Positions 24,903-33,612 of a stretch of DNA of 33,613 nucleotides are shown one piece after another. The stretch spans positions 1 to 33,613 of the forward strand of contig CAMDGH010000021.1 of NCBI GenBank assembly GCA_945897755.1, written 5' to 3'. A model generated the notes under the pieces. The model saw nothing but the letters and a program-made list of their open reading frames with translations, did no database searches and was not told the DNA's origin. This DNA is from Chryseobacterium gleum. GTDB taxonomy: Bacteria > Bacteroidota > Bacteroidia > Flavobacteriales_D > Crocinitomicaceae. A program made the position numbers and the translations under genes. Within the stretch, counting starts at the first letter, position 1. Each line of letters begins with the position of its first letter.

Positions 24903-25985
24903 TCATTCTCTTGAAGGATACCTTCTTTTAATCTCAGTCTGTTTTTGAGGGGTTAAAGGGTTTGTATTGTTTTCCTTAATAAATTTCCTCATTTTATAAA
25001 TGTCAATCGCTAAGTAAATCGCATTTCTAAAAGAATTAGGTGACGCTATTCCCTTCCCAACGATGTCAAATGCAGTTCCATGATCTGGAGATGTCCTCAC
25101 GATTGGCAAACCCGCTGTGTAGTTAACACCCTCATCAAAAGTGAGTGCTTTAAAGCCCGTGAGCACTTGATCGTGATACATTCCTAAAACGGCATCAAAT
25201 TTAGTAAACAAAGAAGACCCGAAAAATCCATCAGCAGGATAAGGCCCGTAAATCAAAGCGCCATTATCAAAATGCTGTTTGATTACCGGTTTAATAATGT
25301 CATTTTCTTCGTTACCTAACTGACTGTTTTCTCCAGCATGCGGATTTAATCCCAGTACCGCTATTCTTGGTTTTAACAGCCCAAAATCTTTTTTTAAGGT
25401 CTGTTCTAACGCAGTTAATTTTGCGCTTATTTTTTCTTTTGTTAAGGCAGCTGACACTTCTTTTAATGGAATATGACTTGTTACAAGCGCTACTTTAAGA
25501 ATCGGGCTAACCATCATCATTAAAGCATCATCAACGTTAGATAAATGAGCTAAGTATTCAGTATGCCCTGGAAAGTTAAAGTCGGCAAGTTTAATTGCCT
25601 CCTTACAAATTGGTGCAGTAACTAATACGTCTATTTTGTTTGATGCTAAATCTTGTGTCGCTCTTTCAAGAGCCATAAATGCATATTTACCTCCTGATTC
25701 AGATACTTGTCCTAAATCAAACTTAATTTCATCATTCCAAACATTGATAATATTCACTTTATTTAAAATTGCTTCCTCCGCATTTTTACAAGATTGATAA
25801 TTAAAGTCGTCTTCATTGATCAATTTTTTGTGGTAGGATATCGTTCTCGTAGAACCATATATTATCGGAATAAAGTCTTGTAGAATTCGATGGTCATTCA
25901 AAGACTTAATAATTACTTCTGGTCCGATACCGTTAACGTCTCCTATAGAAATTCCAACACGAATCAAGTTAGTTTTTTGTTCCAT
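24903..25985 (-). CDS. pdxA: 4-hydroxythreonine-4-phosphate dehydrogenase
   Basis: PdxA oxidises 4-phosphohydroxy-threonine in pyridoxal-phosphate synthesis (DXP-dependent route). The 360-aa protein has GISIGDVNGIGPEV (11-24), FPGHTEYLA (138-146) and the three metal-ligand histidines at H171 (TSHIPLKEV), H216 (LNPHAGE) and H271 (GMYHDQVL), each offset by five from E. coli numbering as I remember it. The ATG overlaps the pepA stop (TAATG). Confidence 0.95.
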   Translation of the reverse strand: MEQKTNLIRVGISIGDVNGIGPEVIIKSLNDHRILQDFIPIIYGSTRTISYHKKLINEDDFNYQSCKNAEEAILNKVNIINVWNDEIKFDLGQVSESGGKYAFMALERATQDLASNKIDVLVTAPICKEAIKLADFNFPGHTEYLAHLSNVDDALMMMVSPILKVALVTSHIPLKEVSAALTKEKISAKLTALEQTLKKDFGLLKPRIAVLGLNPHAGENSQLGNEENDIIKPVIKQHFDNGALIYGPYPADGFFGSSLFTKFDAVLGMYHDQVLTGFKALTFDEGVNYTAGLPIVRTSPDHGTAFDIVGKGIASPNSFRNAIYLAIDIYKMRKFIKENNTNPLTPQKQTEIKRRYPSRE

Positions 25986-27385
25986 TAGTCCTCGATATTT
26001 TGTAAAAATTGTAATAGCAATCGAACACCAAAACCAGTTCCTCCTTTTCCTTTATAATTATCAGCAGTTTCCAAAAAAGAAGGGCCTGCAATGTCTAAGT
26101 GAATAAATGGTGCTTTTACAAAATGTTCTAAGAACTTACCTGCAGTAATCATACCCGCATATCTACCACCAATGTTTTTCAAATCTGCAATCGATGATTT
26201 CATTTCATCAAAATAATCATCCCAAAAAGGAAGTTGAACAAGTCTTTCATGGACATGTGTTCCTGAATCAATTAAAGAATTAAAGGATTTTTGCTTGGCG
26301 TTCCCCATTACACAGGCTGCCTTTGTCCCTATTGCTGCAACAGCTGCTCCAGTAAGTGTGGCAGCATTAATCACTAATTCAGGATTTAATTTTTCTGAAT
26401 AAGCTAAAGCATCAGCCAAAATCATTCTCCCTTCCGCATCTGTATTCAAAACTTCAACAGTAGTTCCATCATACATTGTTATAATATCTCCAGGGGTGTA
26501 TGCATTTAAACCAGGTCTATTGTCTGTAGCAGGAATTAATCCGATTAAATGAACATTTAATTTTGATAAAGCAGCTCCATAAATGGTAGCAGCCATGCAA
26601 GCAGCTCCAGCCATATCACTCTTCATTAAATCCATCGAACCTGGCGTAGGTTTCAAACTTAATCCACCCGTATCGTAAACTACTCCTTTTCCAACTAATA
26701 CAATGGGTTTCTTATTAATCGATTTTTTCGGTTTATATTCAATAATCGTGAAGGTTGGTGGTTCAATAGAACCTTTATTTACAGCAAGTAATCCCCCCAT
26801 TTTAAGTGCTTCAATATGCGATTTTTCAAGTGTTTTTACAGAGAACCCAGCTTCATCTCCAAGTAATTTAATTTCATCGGCTAATTGAGTAGCTGTAAGA
26901 AAAGAAACGGGCTCGTTAACCATATTTCTTGCCCAAAACACTGCTTTTAAGGTGTTGTTTAATCGTTCAATCTGAAGTGGTTCAAATTTACCGATTACAT
27001 ATACATTTGCTAATTTATTCTTTTTTTCTTCGGCACTTTTAAGATAATGAATGAACTGGTAATTTGATAAAACAAGCCCTTCCGCTACATATAAGCTAAG
27101 GTCTTTTTTTCCTATTATTGAAATCGAGGTCATTAATAAGTTTGTTAATGATCTCACCTTATGCCCTACAACTCTTAGTTTCTCGTAATTATCAGTTTCT
27201 TTTACAAAGAAAGAAAATTGATTTCCTTTTTTGATGTAATCAAAATCTTCTTTTCCTTTTATAAATTCTTCCGCATGTTCAAATTCAAGTGGAAAGTTCG
27301 TTTTATCAATCGTGTTTTTTTTACTGAGTATAAAAACAATGTTATCTATGTTGGTATATGTTTTTTTTTCTTCGATCATAATCAT
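25985..27385 (-). CDS. Leucyl aminopeptidase, M17 family
   Basis: This 466-aa metallo-exopeptidase has the M17 catalytic blocks GKGVVYDTGGLSLKP (232-246), MDLMKSDMAGAA (251-262) and the signature NTDAEGRMILADALAY (314-329), with the two-metal ligands in place. The N-terminal 150 residues are the divergent macro-like domain. Cytoplasmic. It is translationally coupled to pdxA downstream. M17 enzymes are broad-specificity, and the exact role is unknown. Confidence 0.93.
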   Translation of the reverse strand: MIMIEEKKTYTNIDNIVFILSKKNTIDKTNFPLEFEHAEEFIKGKEDFDYIKKGNQFSFFVKETDNYEKLRVVGHKVRSLTNLLMTSISIIGKKDLSLYVAEGLVLSNYQFIHYLKSAEEKKNKLANVYVIGKFEPLQIERLNNTLKAVFWARNMVNEPVSFLTATQLADEIKLLGDEAGFSVKTLEKSHIEALKMGGLLAVNKGSIEPPTFTIIEYKPKKSINKKPIVLVGKGVVYDTGGLSLKPTPGSMDLMKSDMAGAACMAATIYGAALSKLNVHLIGLIPATDNRPGLNAYTPGDIITMYDGTTVEVLNTDAEGRMILADALAYSEKLNPELVINAATLTGAAVAAIGTKAACVMGNAKQKSFNSLIDSGTHVHERLVQLPFWDDYFDEMKSSIADLKNIGGRYAGMITAGKFLEHFVKAPFIHLDIAGPSFLETADNYKGKGGTGFGVRLLLQFLQNIED

Positions 27386-27453
27386 TATTTAGTTGTGTAA
27401 ATTTAGATAAAAAACAACAAATTAAACTAAATAATAAGCCTATAGCGAACAAA

Positions 27454-27483
27454 AAATCCCAATCATTACATTGATTGGGATTT
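27454..27483 (-). terminator. Strong terminator of the TonB operon
   Basis: A perfect 12-bp stem AAATCCCAATCA / TGATTGGGATTT with a 6-nt loop lies 16 bases past the TPR gene stop, and the minus-strand continuation is TTTTTTG. It ends the exbB-to-TPR transcript. Confidence 0.9.
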
Positions 27484-27498
27484 ACACCTATTTATAGC

Positions 27499-29112
27499 TT
27501 ACTTAACTTTACTAAAAAAAGTTTTTGCTGCTGCATTTGAAGGGTCTAATTCCAAAACGAAAGTCCAAATTGCTTTGGCTTTAGCTAGATCTTTAAATGA
27601 TGAATTATAATAATAATCTCCTAAATAGAGTGCAGATTCCAAACGCATTTGCTTATTATTACCTGTCGTAATTTCTTCAGGCTTAATTAAATCAAATGTT
27701 TTTTCATAAAAAGGTCTAGCCAACCATTTTTCATTTTTAACATCTAATTGGAGCTTAGTTCTCGCTCTCCAAAAATGACCTGCAGCATAAGAAGGGGATA
27801 TGAGACTTAATTTGCTAAATGTGGTATCAGCTAATGTATAATTTTTAGGCCCAAAATAATAAGCCCTGCCCAAATCAAATAATTCTACTGCCGTTAATTG
27901 AGTTTGTGATTGCTTATATTCATAGTTCTCAATCGCTTTAATATAGTTTTTATTTTTTGAGTATATTTTAGCAATAATACCGGAAAGCTCATTTTTTGCC
28001 CTCAAATCCATCAAGCATACTTTTTCATATTCAATAAGAGAAAGTGAGTCTTTCCCTGAATTATAAAGCAACTGAGCTTTGTACTTAAAGTCAACGTAGG
28101 TAATCTTATCCCTTGGTGTTGTGTTAAAGAATTTATCACAAATTAACAACCCTTTAGAAGCATTTTCCTTATCAGAAGTACATTCAGCATAAGCATATAT
28201 CAACATTCTTTCAACATACAGGTTTGAAAAGCCTTTATTTTGAAGTGATTTTAACTCTTCAATTGCTTCACAATACTGTTTACTAGAAAATAAAGCCGTA
28301 GTATATCGATACCTTGCTTCGATACTATTATTTAATTCTAAGTAAATCTTCCAGTTTTCTATCGCTTTTTTTGGTTTGTTGGCATTCAAAAATAGCTCTG
28401 CATTCTCTCTATAAGCAGGCGCATATGATGGGTCTATTTTTTTTGCCCTTGTATAATAATCATTCGCCAATGAATCTGTAAGACTCGTTTTTAATCGTTG
28501 ATAAAGCTTACCAATACGAACTAAACTTCTTGCAGATAAGGGATTTACATCAAACCCAAGGTTGTAATTTTTTAATGCATCCTTGACATTATCAGGTGTT
28601 TTGACTTTAGATAAATCACCCAAAAGGATATAATTCATTTCATTTTTCGGTTCTAGTTCGATCGCACGATTAAGTAATAGAAAAGATTCATCAAAATTTT
28701 GCGTTTCTTTTTCTATATACGCTGTAACAATAGCTCTAATTATCTCCGTATTTTTTCGTTTGGTTTTAGTTAATGACTTGTTAAAAAGTTCGTTAGCCCC
28801 TAAAACATCATTTTTTAATAACAAACATTTACCATTTGCAACTAAAGCTATTGGCGATTCAGGGTCTTTTTCAGATGCTTTTTCCCAATAATACTTTGCA
28901 GAATCTAATTCGTTCTGAACCTTAAAATTTTCACCTAAATAAAAATAATTTAACCCATTGCTCGGTTCACTTTTAATCAAGAGTTTAATGTTTTTTTCTG
29001 CTGTTGAATAAAGTTCATTATCAGTCTCTTTTATTGCTTGTTGCAAAGTCTGACTAAAAACAGCCGTCGAGCTAAAAAATAATAAAAACGCTAACTTTTT
29101 TTTAATTTTCAT
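27499..29112 (-). CDS. Periplasmic TPR-repeat protein
   Basis: The 537-aa protein has a signal peptide (KKLAFLLFFSSTAVFSQ) followed by many helix pairs in tetratricopeptide pattern: for example SNGLNYFYLGENFKVQNELDSAKYYWEKASEKDPE, KKAIENWKIYLELNNS and YYNSSFKDLAKAKAIWTFVLELDPSN. TPR arrays bind protein partners. In Bacteroidota a TPR protein often ends the exbB-exbD-exbD-tonB-PBP operon, so it may be a periplasmic scaffold for the TonB machinery; that role is inferred. Its terminator is directly downstream. Confidence 0.85.
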   Translation of the reverse strand: MKIKKKLAFLLFFSSTAVFSQTLQQAIKETDNELYSTAEKNIKLLIKSEPSNGLNYFYLGENFKVQNELDSAKYYWEKASEKDPESPIALVANGKCLLLKNDVLGANELFNKSLTKTKRKNTEIIRAIVTAYIEKETQNFDESFLLLNRAIELEPKNEMNYILLGDLSKVKTPDNVKDALKNYNLGFDVNPLSARSLVRIGKLYQRLKTSLTDSLANDYYTRAKKIDPSYAPAYRENAELFLNANKPKKAIENWKIYLELNNSIEARYRYTTALFSSKQYCEAIEELKSLQNKGFSNLYVERMLIYAYAECTSDKENASKGLLICDKFFNTTPRDKITYVDFKYKAQLLYNSGKDSLSLIEYEKVCLMDLRAKNELSGIIAKIYSKNKNYIKAIENYEYKQSQTQLTAVELFDLGRAYYFGPKNYTLADTTFSKLSLISPSYAAGHFWRARTKLQLDVKNEKWLARPFYEKTFDLIKPEEITTGNNKQMRLESALYLGDYYYNSSFKDLAKAKAIWTFVLELDPSNAAAKTFFSKVK

Positions 29113-29160
29113 GGAAAATAGATTTAATAAATTAAACTTAACAAAAATCCTGCCTAAAAT

Positions 29161-30102
29161 TTATTCTGATGTAAATTGAATCAAACGAACTGGGGAATTT
29201 GCGGGTAATATTCCTGCGCGTTGCACTATTGTTTGACCAATCTCACTCATCATAAATAAAACAAATCCCGTATTTAAACCTGATTTACTCGCTTTATTTA
29301 TCATCCAAACATCTCTTATTAAAGGATATTCCTTAGTGTAAATAAAACTTGCATAGGGAAGAAAATAATCTGATTTTTTATCTTTTGCAATTGCAACAAC
29401 CTTAATTCCAGCTAAAAAGTCTTTCACATCAAAATCCTGTAAATCACTAATCCAATTAAGACCAATAACCCCCATGGCATTTGGATGATTTTTAACATAG
29501 TTAATCACTTCTTCATTAGATTTAACTGCAAAAACGTTGTTATTGGTGTTTTCTTTTCCGCAAAATGATTTGATATAATTGTAATTTGCAGAATTAATAT
29601 GGTCATATACAATATTAATTTTTTTAGATGAACTATTCCATAACTGCTGTTGTCCAATCAAAATTTGCTTTAGTTCATTAATCGTTAATAAAGTGTCTTT
29701 ATTGGATGGATGAACAATCAAAGCAATTGCATCAATTGCAATTTTATCGCTTCTTACTTCTACTTTTTTCTTTTTTAATGTTTCCTTCTCTATTTCTGTG
29801 AAGTCACGTGAAATCACAATTGTTTTTGTTTTATTCTTATAGAAAGAATCAATAATAGCACTTTCAGAATAATAAGAAGCTACAATTTTAGCTTTTGGAT
29901 ATTGACTTTCAAATGTATAGATGCTTGTTTGAAATAATTTTTTAAATGATTCTTCAATAAAAACGGAAGTTTTCCCTCTACCATGTGTATCTTTTTGATA
30001 CGCTAAAGGATTGTCTACCGAATTACATGAATTTAAAAAAATCAATAATCCCGTTGAATAAACAAGTAACTGAGCCGTACAAAAAAAATGATGTCTAATC
30101 AT
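29161..30102 (-). CDS. Phosphate-binding-like (PstS/PBP_like) lipoprotein
   Basis: The 313-aa protein has a lipoprotein signal ending in the lipobox FLNSC-N (Cys about residue 26). The mature part resembles the PBP-like domain 2 family (PstS-type): HGRGKTSVFIEESFKKLF, a ...SRDFTEIEKETLKKK block, VRSDKIAIDAIALIVHPSN and PNAMGVIGLNWIS. No ABC permease or ATPase is near, so it does not look like a classic phosphate importer. It sits between tonB-side genes and the TPR gene. Its start overlaps the previous small gene by eight bases. Its ligand is unknown. Confidence 0.8.
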   Translation of the reverse strand: MIRHHFFCTAQLLVYSTGLLIFLNSCNSVDNPLAYQKDTHGRGKTSVFIEESFKKLFQTSIYTFESQYPKAKIVASYYSESAIIDSFYKNKTKTIVISRDFTEIEKETLKKKKVEVRSDKIAIDAIALIVHPSNKDTLLTINELKQILIGQQQLWNSSSKKINIVYDHINSANYNYIKSFCGKENTNNNVFAVKSNEEVINYVKNHPNAMGVIGLNWISDLQDFDVKDFLAGIKVVAIAKDKKSDYFLPYASFIYTKEYPLIRDVWMINKASKSGLNTGFVLFMMSEIGQTIVQRAGILPANSPVRLIQFTSE

Positions 30103-30292
30103 CAGACCTTAAAAATGATTTTATTAATTTATATCCTCTAAAAAAAGAATAAACAATTAAAACAATGATGAGTATCCATCGGTTTGAACCGTTTAATCGC
30201 TCAATGATTAATTCTGTACTTATCAAAAAATAGCACAGCACAGCACACATGACAATCGTAAAACAGCTAAGTAGTTGAGAAATTGTTTTCAC
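30095..30292 (-). CDS. Small two-helix membrane protein
   Basis: The 65-aa protein has two hydrophobic segments (LLSCFTIVMCAVLCYFLIS and WILIIVLIVYSFFRGY) separated by a short charged loop, with a basic, aromatic tail (FFRGYKLIKSFLRSDD). I recall similar small proteins between tonB and the PBP gene in Bacteroidota, but no function is known. It overlaps the PBP gene start by eight bases, which supports that it is real. Confidence 0.6.
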   Translation of the reverse strand: MKTISQLLSCFTIVMCAVLCYFLISTELIIERLNGSNRWILIIVLIVYSFFRGYKLIKSFLRSDD

Positions 30293-30310
30293 TATATGAG
30301 AGATACAAAA

Positions 30311-30334
30311 AATCCTCAGCTAAAGTTGAGGATT
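30311..30334 (-). terminator. Terminator-like hairpin after tonB
   Basis: AATCCTCAGC / GTTGAGGATT (one G-T pair) with a 4-nt loop and a following TTTTTTG on the minus strand. It sits inside the operon, so it probably attenuates transcription into the small, PBP and TPR genes. Confidence 0.7.
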
Positions 30335-30348
30335 CTAAAAAAACTTAA

Positions 30349-31206
30349 TTAATTCAATACAAAATTTACCGGTAAACGACACCTAGCTCTCACCGATTTC
30401 GCATTATTTTTACCCGGCTTCCAATGAGGCATAGCACGAATTACTCTTTTAGCCTCTTTATCTAAATCATCTGAAACTCCTCTTTCTACAATTACATTTG
30501 AAATAGATCCGTCCGGTTCAACAACGAAAGAAACATATACCTTACCTTGTTCACCCAACTGAATAGATGCCTCAGGATATCGTACATTTTTAGCAATCCA
30601 TGCCTGCATAGCAGAAGGACCTCCTATAAAAGATGCGTCTTCATCAATAAACTCAAGAATTTCTTCTTCCTTTTTTTCTACTACTTCCGGTTTTTCTTCC
30701 TTTGGTCCTGTATCGGCAGACCAGTTTTCATTATCAGACTCAACCGTTTTAGTAGACGCTTTCGTGTCAGCTATTGTCTCTTGAGTAGGGACTTCATCGT
30801 CAACTGGAATATCCACAATTACAGGAGGAGGAAAAGCAATTGTTCTCTCTTCTGGTGGGGGAATTTCCTCTTTTGGAGGGGGTGGTAAATCCTCCTCTGG
30901 TGGAGCGGGAATAGCGATATTTGCAGTGTCAATTTTTGGTTCTTCAATCACTTCTTCAGGTAAATTTTTAATAAACATAAAAGTACCATAAGATAATCCA
31001 ATTGTTGAAATCACAGAAATCATAATAATTACCATGCGCTTATCGTAATTCTTACGAATAACATAAGCACCATACTCTTTGTTTCGATTTACAAAAACAA
31101 TGTCATTTCTTTCCACTGATGTAACTTGCTGCCATCTTCGCGCTGAAAAATAATCGTATAACGAAATTAAAGCTACTACTAGGGCAACTCCTAAAATTAC
31201 TCCCAT
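30349..31206 (-). CDS. tonB: TonB energy transducer
   Basis: The 285-aa protein links the proton-driven ExbB-ExbD complex to outer-membrane receptors. It has an N-terminal hydrophobic segment (1-17), the Bacteroidota-type phrase RNKEYGAYVIRKNYDKRM, a second membrane helix (about 57-83), a proline-rich linker (98-135: PAPPEEDLPPPPKEEIPPPE) and a C-terminal TonB domain (about 195-285; YPEASIQLGEQGKVYVSFVVEPDGS...). Two N-terminal hydrophobic segments, not one, are seen. It is third in type after exbB and two exbD genes. Confidence 0.9.
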   Translation of the reverse strand: MGVILGVALVVALISLYDYFSARRWQQVTSVERNDIVFVNRNKEYGAYVIRKNYDKRMVIIMISVISTIGLSYGTFMFIKNLPEEVIEEPKIDTANIAIPAPPEEDLPPPPKEEIPPPEERTIAFPPPVIVDIPVDDEVPTQETIADTKASTKTVESDNENWSADTGPKEEKPEVVEKKEEEILEFIDEDASFIGGPSAMQAWIAKNVRYPEASIQLGEQGKVYVSFVVEPDGSISNVIVERGVSDDLDKEAKRVIRAMPHWKPGKNNAKSVRARCRLPVNFVLN

Positions 31207-31208
31207 AC

Positions 31209-31841
31209 TTATCGTTTTTCTTTTAACAACTCTTGTTCACTCTTCAATAAGTCTACTGGTGCAATAACTCCAATTTGAGCTATTTTTAATTCATCAATTA
31301 AATCAATAAAATTTTTACACGTAGCTTTATCATCTGTCTTTATCAACACCTTTAGTGCCTCACTGGTACCTTTAGACTCATTCAACATACGTTCATAAGT
31401 AGTGTCTTGAATTTCCTTCTTTTTTAGTTTTTTATCAAGACCTTCTTTGTTCTTAAGAACCGTAGCGTTTAAATCTGCAAGCAGTTTTCTTAATCCGGTT
31501 GGACTAAAGTTAGTTTCTTCTAATGTTGTAGCAGATTTTCCGTCTGGATTTCCTTTCGTATAGAATTGACCTTTATAATAGAACACTTTATCTTCTGTTA
31601 AAATAAAAGTAACTCCATTATTAACGTTAGCAGGCGGAATAATCTCACCATCTTTAGGTTTAGCAGGATAAACTAAACTCATTACTTTTGGCTTACTAAA
31701 GGTTGAAGTCAATACAAAAAATGTAAGTAATAAAAAAGCTAAATCCACCATAGGTGTCATGTCCACTTTAGTAGAACTCTTCTTAGGTCTTTTCTTTCCT
31801 TTATCGTGGCCTCCACCACCGCCTTCTGCTATTTCTGACAT
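31209..31841 (-). CDS. exbD: ExbD/TolR family protein (second)
   Basis: The 210-aa protein has the cytoplasmic N-terminus (glycine-rich SEIAEGGGGGHDKGKKRPKK), then VDMTPMVDLAFLLLTFFVL with the conserved proton-path Asp (D33), and a periplasmic domain ending LIDELKIAQIGVIAPVDLLK. The two exbD copies in this operon differ strongly, so they are not recent duplicates and may form mixed dimers. It lies 2 bases upstream of tonB. Confidence 0.9.
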   Translation of the reverse strand: MSEIAEGGGGGHDKGKKRPKKSSTKVDMTPMVDLAFLLLTFFVLTSTFSKPKVMSLVYPAKPKDGEIIPPANVNNGVTFILTEDKVFYYKGQFYTKGNPDGKSATTLEETNFSPTGLRKLLADLNATVLKNKEGLDKKLKKKEIQDTTYERMLNESKGTSEALKVLIKTDDKATCKNFIDLIDELKIAQIGVIAPVDLLKSEQELLKEKR

Positions 31842-31853
31842 TATATTCTAATT

Positions 31854-32516
31854 TTAATTAGGAGCTTGCTCCGCGGAAGTAATAAAATTTAAGTTGTTTA
31901 GGTTTAAATCTCTAAACGTGTTAATCACAGTTTGAGCATGAAGGTAAACTGCTTTACCATCAACTTTTAGAATAAACTTTGGCTTAAAATCATTAATCTC
32001 TGGTTTAATACCACTTAACGAAGCTTCTTCATATTTCGTTTTACCCGTATTTAACGCAGCAATATTTCCGAAATGAATCCAATCTTTTAACTGATTATTT
32101 GAAGAATCAGATGGTATTCCGATGGTATTATATTGTTTACGTTCTTCGCCTGCCATGCTAATGTAAGCAGGAAGCTCTTTCATAGAACATCCAAAACTAG
32201 ACATTCCTGCAAAAGTTTCTATTTGCTTTTCACTAAAAGGGACTTTGTACTTAGCACTCATGTTAAGTAACATTTCTTTTCTTGCTTCAGTGTGACTTAA
32301 ATTAACAAACAACCTTCCTCCTTTGTCAATGGTAACCATCAACACGTTTTCAGGAATTATTTTTTGACTAATACTTGAAGGCGTTTCTACGTCAACCGGT
32401 TCGTTAGATCTAAAATTAGCCGCTAACATAAAGAAAGTCACAAGCAAAAATGCCAAGTCAACCATCGGTGTCATATCGATCGATGGGGAATGTTTTGGAA
32501 CTTTTATTTTAGGCAT
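31854..32516 (-). CDS. exbD: ExbD/TolR family protein (first)
   Basis: The 220-aa protein carries the motif IDMTPMVDLAFLLVTFFML with the conserved Asp at D20 and a longer periplasmic part (about 40-220), which ends LNNLNFITSAEQAPN. It follows exbB by 25 bases and precedes the other exbD by 12. Confidence 0.9.
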   Translation of the reverse strand: MPKIKVPKHSPSIDMTPMVDLAFLLVTFFMLAANFRSNEPVDVETPSSISQKIIPENVLMVTIDKGGRLFVNLSHTEARKEMLLNMSAKYKVPFSEKQIETFAGMSSFGCSMKELPAYISMAGEERKQYNTIGIPSDSSNNQLKDWIHFGNIAALNTGKTKYEEASLSGIKPEINDFKPKFILKVDGKAVYLHAQTVINTFRDLNLNNLNFITSAEQAPN

Positions 32517-32541
32517 CTTTTATTTTTTTAAAACGTGCTAA

Positions 32542-33348
32542 TTATTTATTTTTAGCATTAAAATCTTGAACGATTGAAAAACTAGCTTCATCCATACCGT
32601 AAGTCATTGTATCAATTTTGGTAGAGAAAAAGTTGTAAAATATAATTGCTAAAGTAGATGCAAAGATACCAAATGCAGTATTGATAAGTGCTTCAGAAAT
32701 ACCTGTTGCTAATGCAGAAGTATCAGGAGTACCATGTGACATCGCTGCAAAGGCACGAATCATACCAAGAACAGTTCCTATCAATCCGATCAATGTTGCA
32801 ACAGATGCAGAAGTAGATAAAACACTAAGGTTCTTAGACAACATTGGCAATTCCAAAGAAGTTGCTTCTTCTAATTCTTTTTTCAATGTTTCTACTTTTT
32901 GCTCTTTATCAAGGCTTGGATTAGAGGAAATGTGATCGTATTTTACAAGTCCTGCACGAACTACATTTGCTAAGGATCCTCTTTGAGCATCACATGCAGC
33001 AATTGCCTCTTGTATTTTATTTTCATCTAAATTTGCACGAATTCCTTCAACAAATTTATCAACACGTCCTTTCCCTTTTGCTTTTGCTAAAGTGAAAAAT
33101 CTTTCAATTGAAAAAATAATAACAATAAGATTCATTGCAATAAGGAAAGGTACAATGATACCTCCTTTATAAATAATCCCCATAAAGTTTCCTTCTAAAG
33201 GTTCTGCAGTAGGATCATTATCTACAAAGTTTCCTGGATCACCAAAAATATACTTATAAATTGCAATTCCTAAAATTAAAGAAATAGCAACAGCAACTGA
33301 CGCTGTTAGTGAAGTAAAGCCACCTGATGTCTTTTGTTTAGCACTCAT
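32542..33348 (-). CDS. exbB: ExbB/MotA/TolQ proton channel protein
   Basis: The 268-aa inner-membrane protein forms the proton-conducting stator with ExbD. It has four hydrophobic segments: one near the N-terminus (SVAVAISLILGIAIYKYI), one at about 57-78, and two in the MotA/TolQ domain (LGLIGTVLGMIRAFAA, about 185; ALINTAFGIFASTLAIIFYNF, about 225). It is longer than E. coli ExbB because of the additional N-terminal helix. First gene of the operon with a clear promoter. Confidence 0.92.
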   Translation of the reverse strand: MSAKQKTSGGFTSLTASVAVAISLILGIAIYKYIFGDPGNFVDNDPTAEPLEGNFMGIIYKGGIIVPFLIAMNLIVIIFSIERFFTLAKAKGKGRVDKFVEGIRANLDENKIQEAIAACDAQRGSLANVVRAGLVKYDHISSNPSLDKEQKVETLKKELEEATSLELPMLSKNLSVLSTSASVATLIGLIGTVLGMIRAFAAMSHGTPDTSALATGISEALINTAFGIFASTLAIIFYNFFSTKIDTMTYGMDEASFSIVQDFNAKNK

Positions 33349-33378
33349 TTTTTTTAAATTTTAAAGATTAATTTTTGA

Positions 33379-33409
33379 CAAACATACATGAAAACTTTTA
33401 CTTTTTCAA
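33379..33409 (-). promoter_or_regulatory. Promoter of the exbB-TPR operon
   Basis: Minus strand: TTG (33409-33407), 20 bases, TATGTTTG (33386-33379). This matches the Bacteroidota TTG-N19-21-TANNTTTG pattern well and lies 30 bases upstream of the exbB start codon. Confidence 0.65.
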
Positions 33410-33456
33410 CTAAGCAAGGGCTTTTTTATAAATCAATTTACATTTATTAATATCTA

Positions 33457-33612
33457 CTAACTACATGACAAAAATTTGAAAACATCAATTTTTGATTGTT
33501 TTTGAGGGTTAAGTAATATGTTTGAAATGTAATCTAAACCGTGTTTGAATAGACTTTTAGCTCTGTAACCGTGCTTTTTAATCTTGACTTTAATTTCGTT
33601 TTGGTCTATGTA
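33457..33612 (-). CDS. Insertion-sequence transposase C-terminus (partial)
   Basis: A minus-strand frame open from the right edge encodes 51 residues ending in a TAG stop: it begins YIDQNEIKVKIKKHG and ends IDVFKFLSCS. The phrase HGYRAKSLFKHGLDYISNILLN followed by FLSC is, from memory, how some Bacteroidota DDE transposases (IS4-superfamily like) end. No other part is visible, so family and completeness are not settled. Its stop codon lies 108 bases upstream of exbB, and the IS end should fall in that gap. Confidence 0.5.
   Translation of the reverse strand, partial: YIDQNEIKVKIKKHGYRAKSLFKHGLDYISNILLNPQKQSKIDVFKFLSCS

Noticed and set aside
29161-30102. PstS of a phosphate ABC importer
   Set aside because: No pstC, pstA, pstB or phoU nearby; its operon is TonB-related, so a general PBP-like name is safer.
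30547-30888. Plus-strand frame of 113 codons over tonB
   Set aside because: It is antisense to the proline-rich TonB linker and its composition only reflects that; no homology-like motif.
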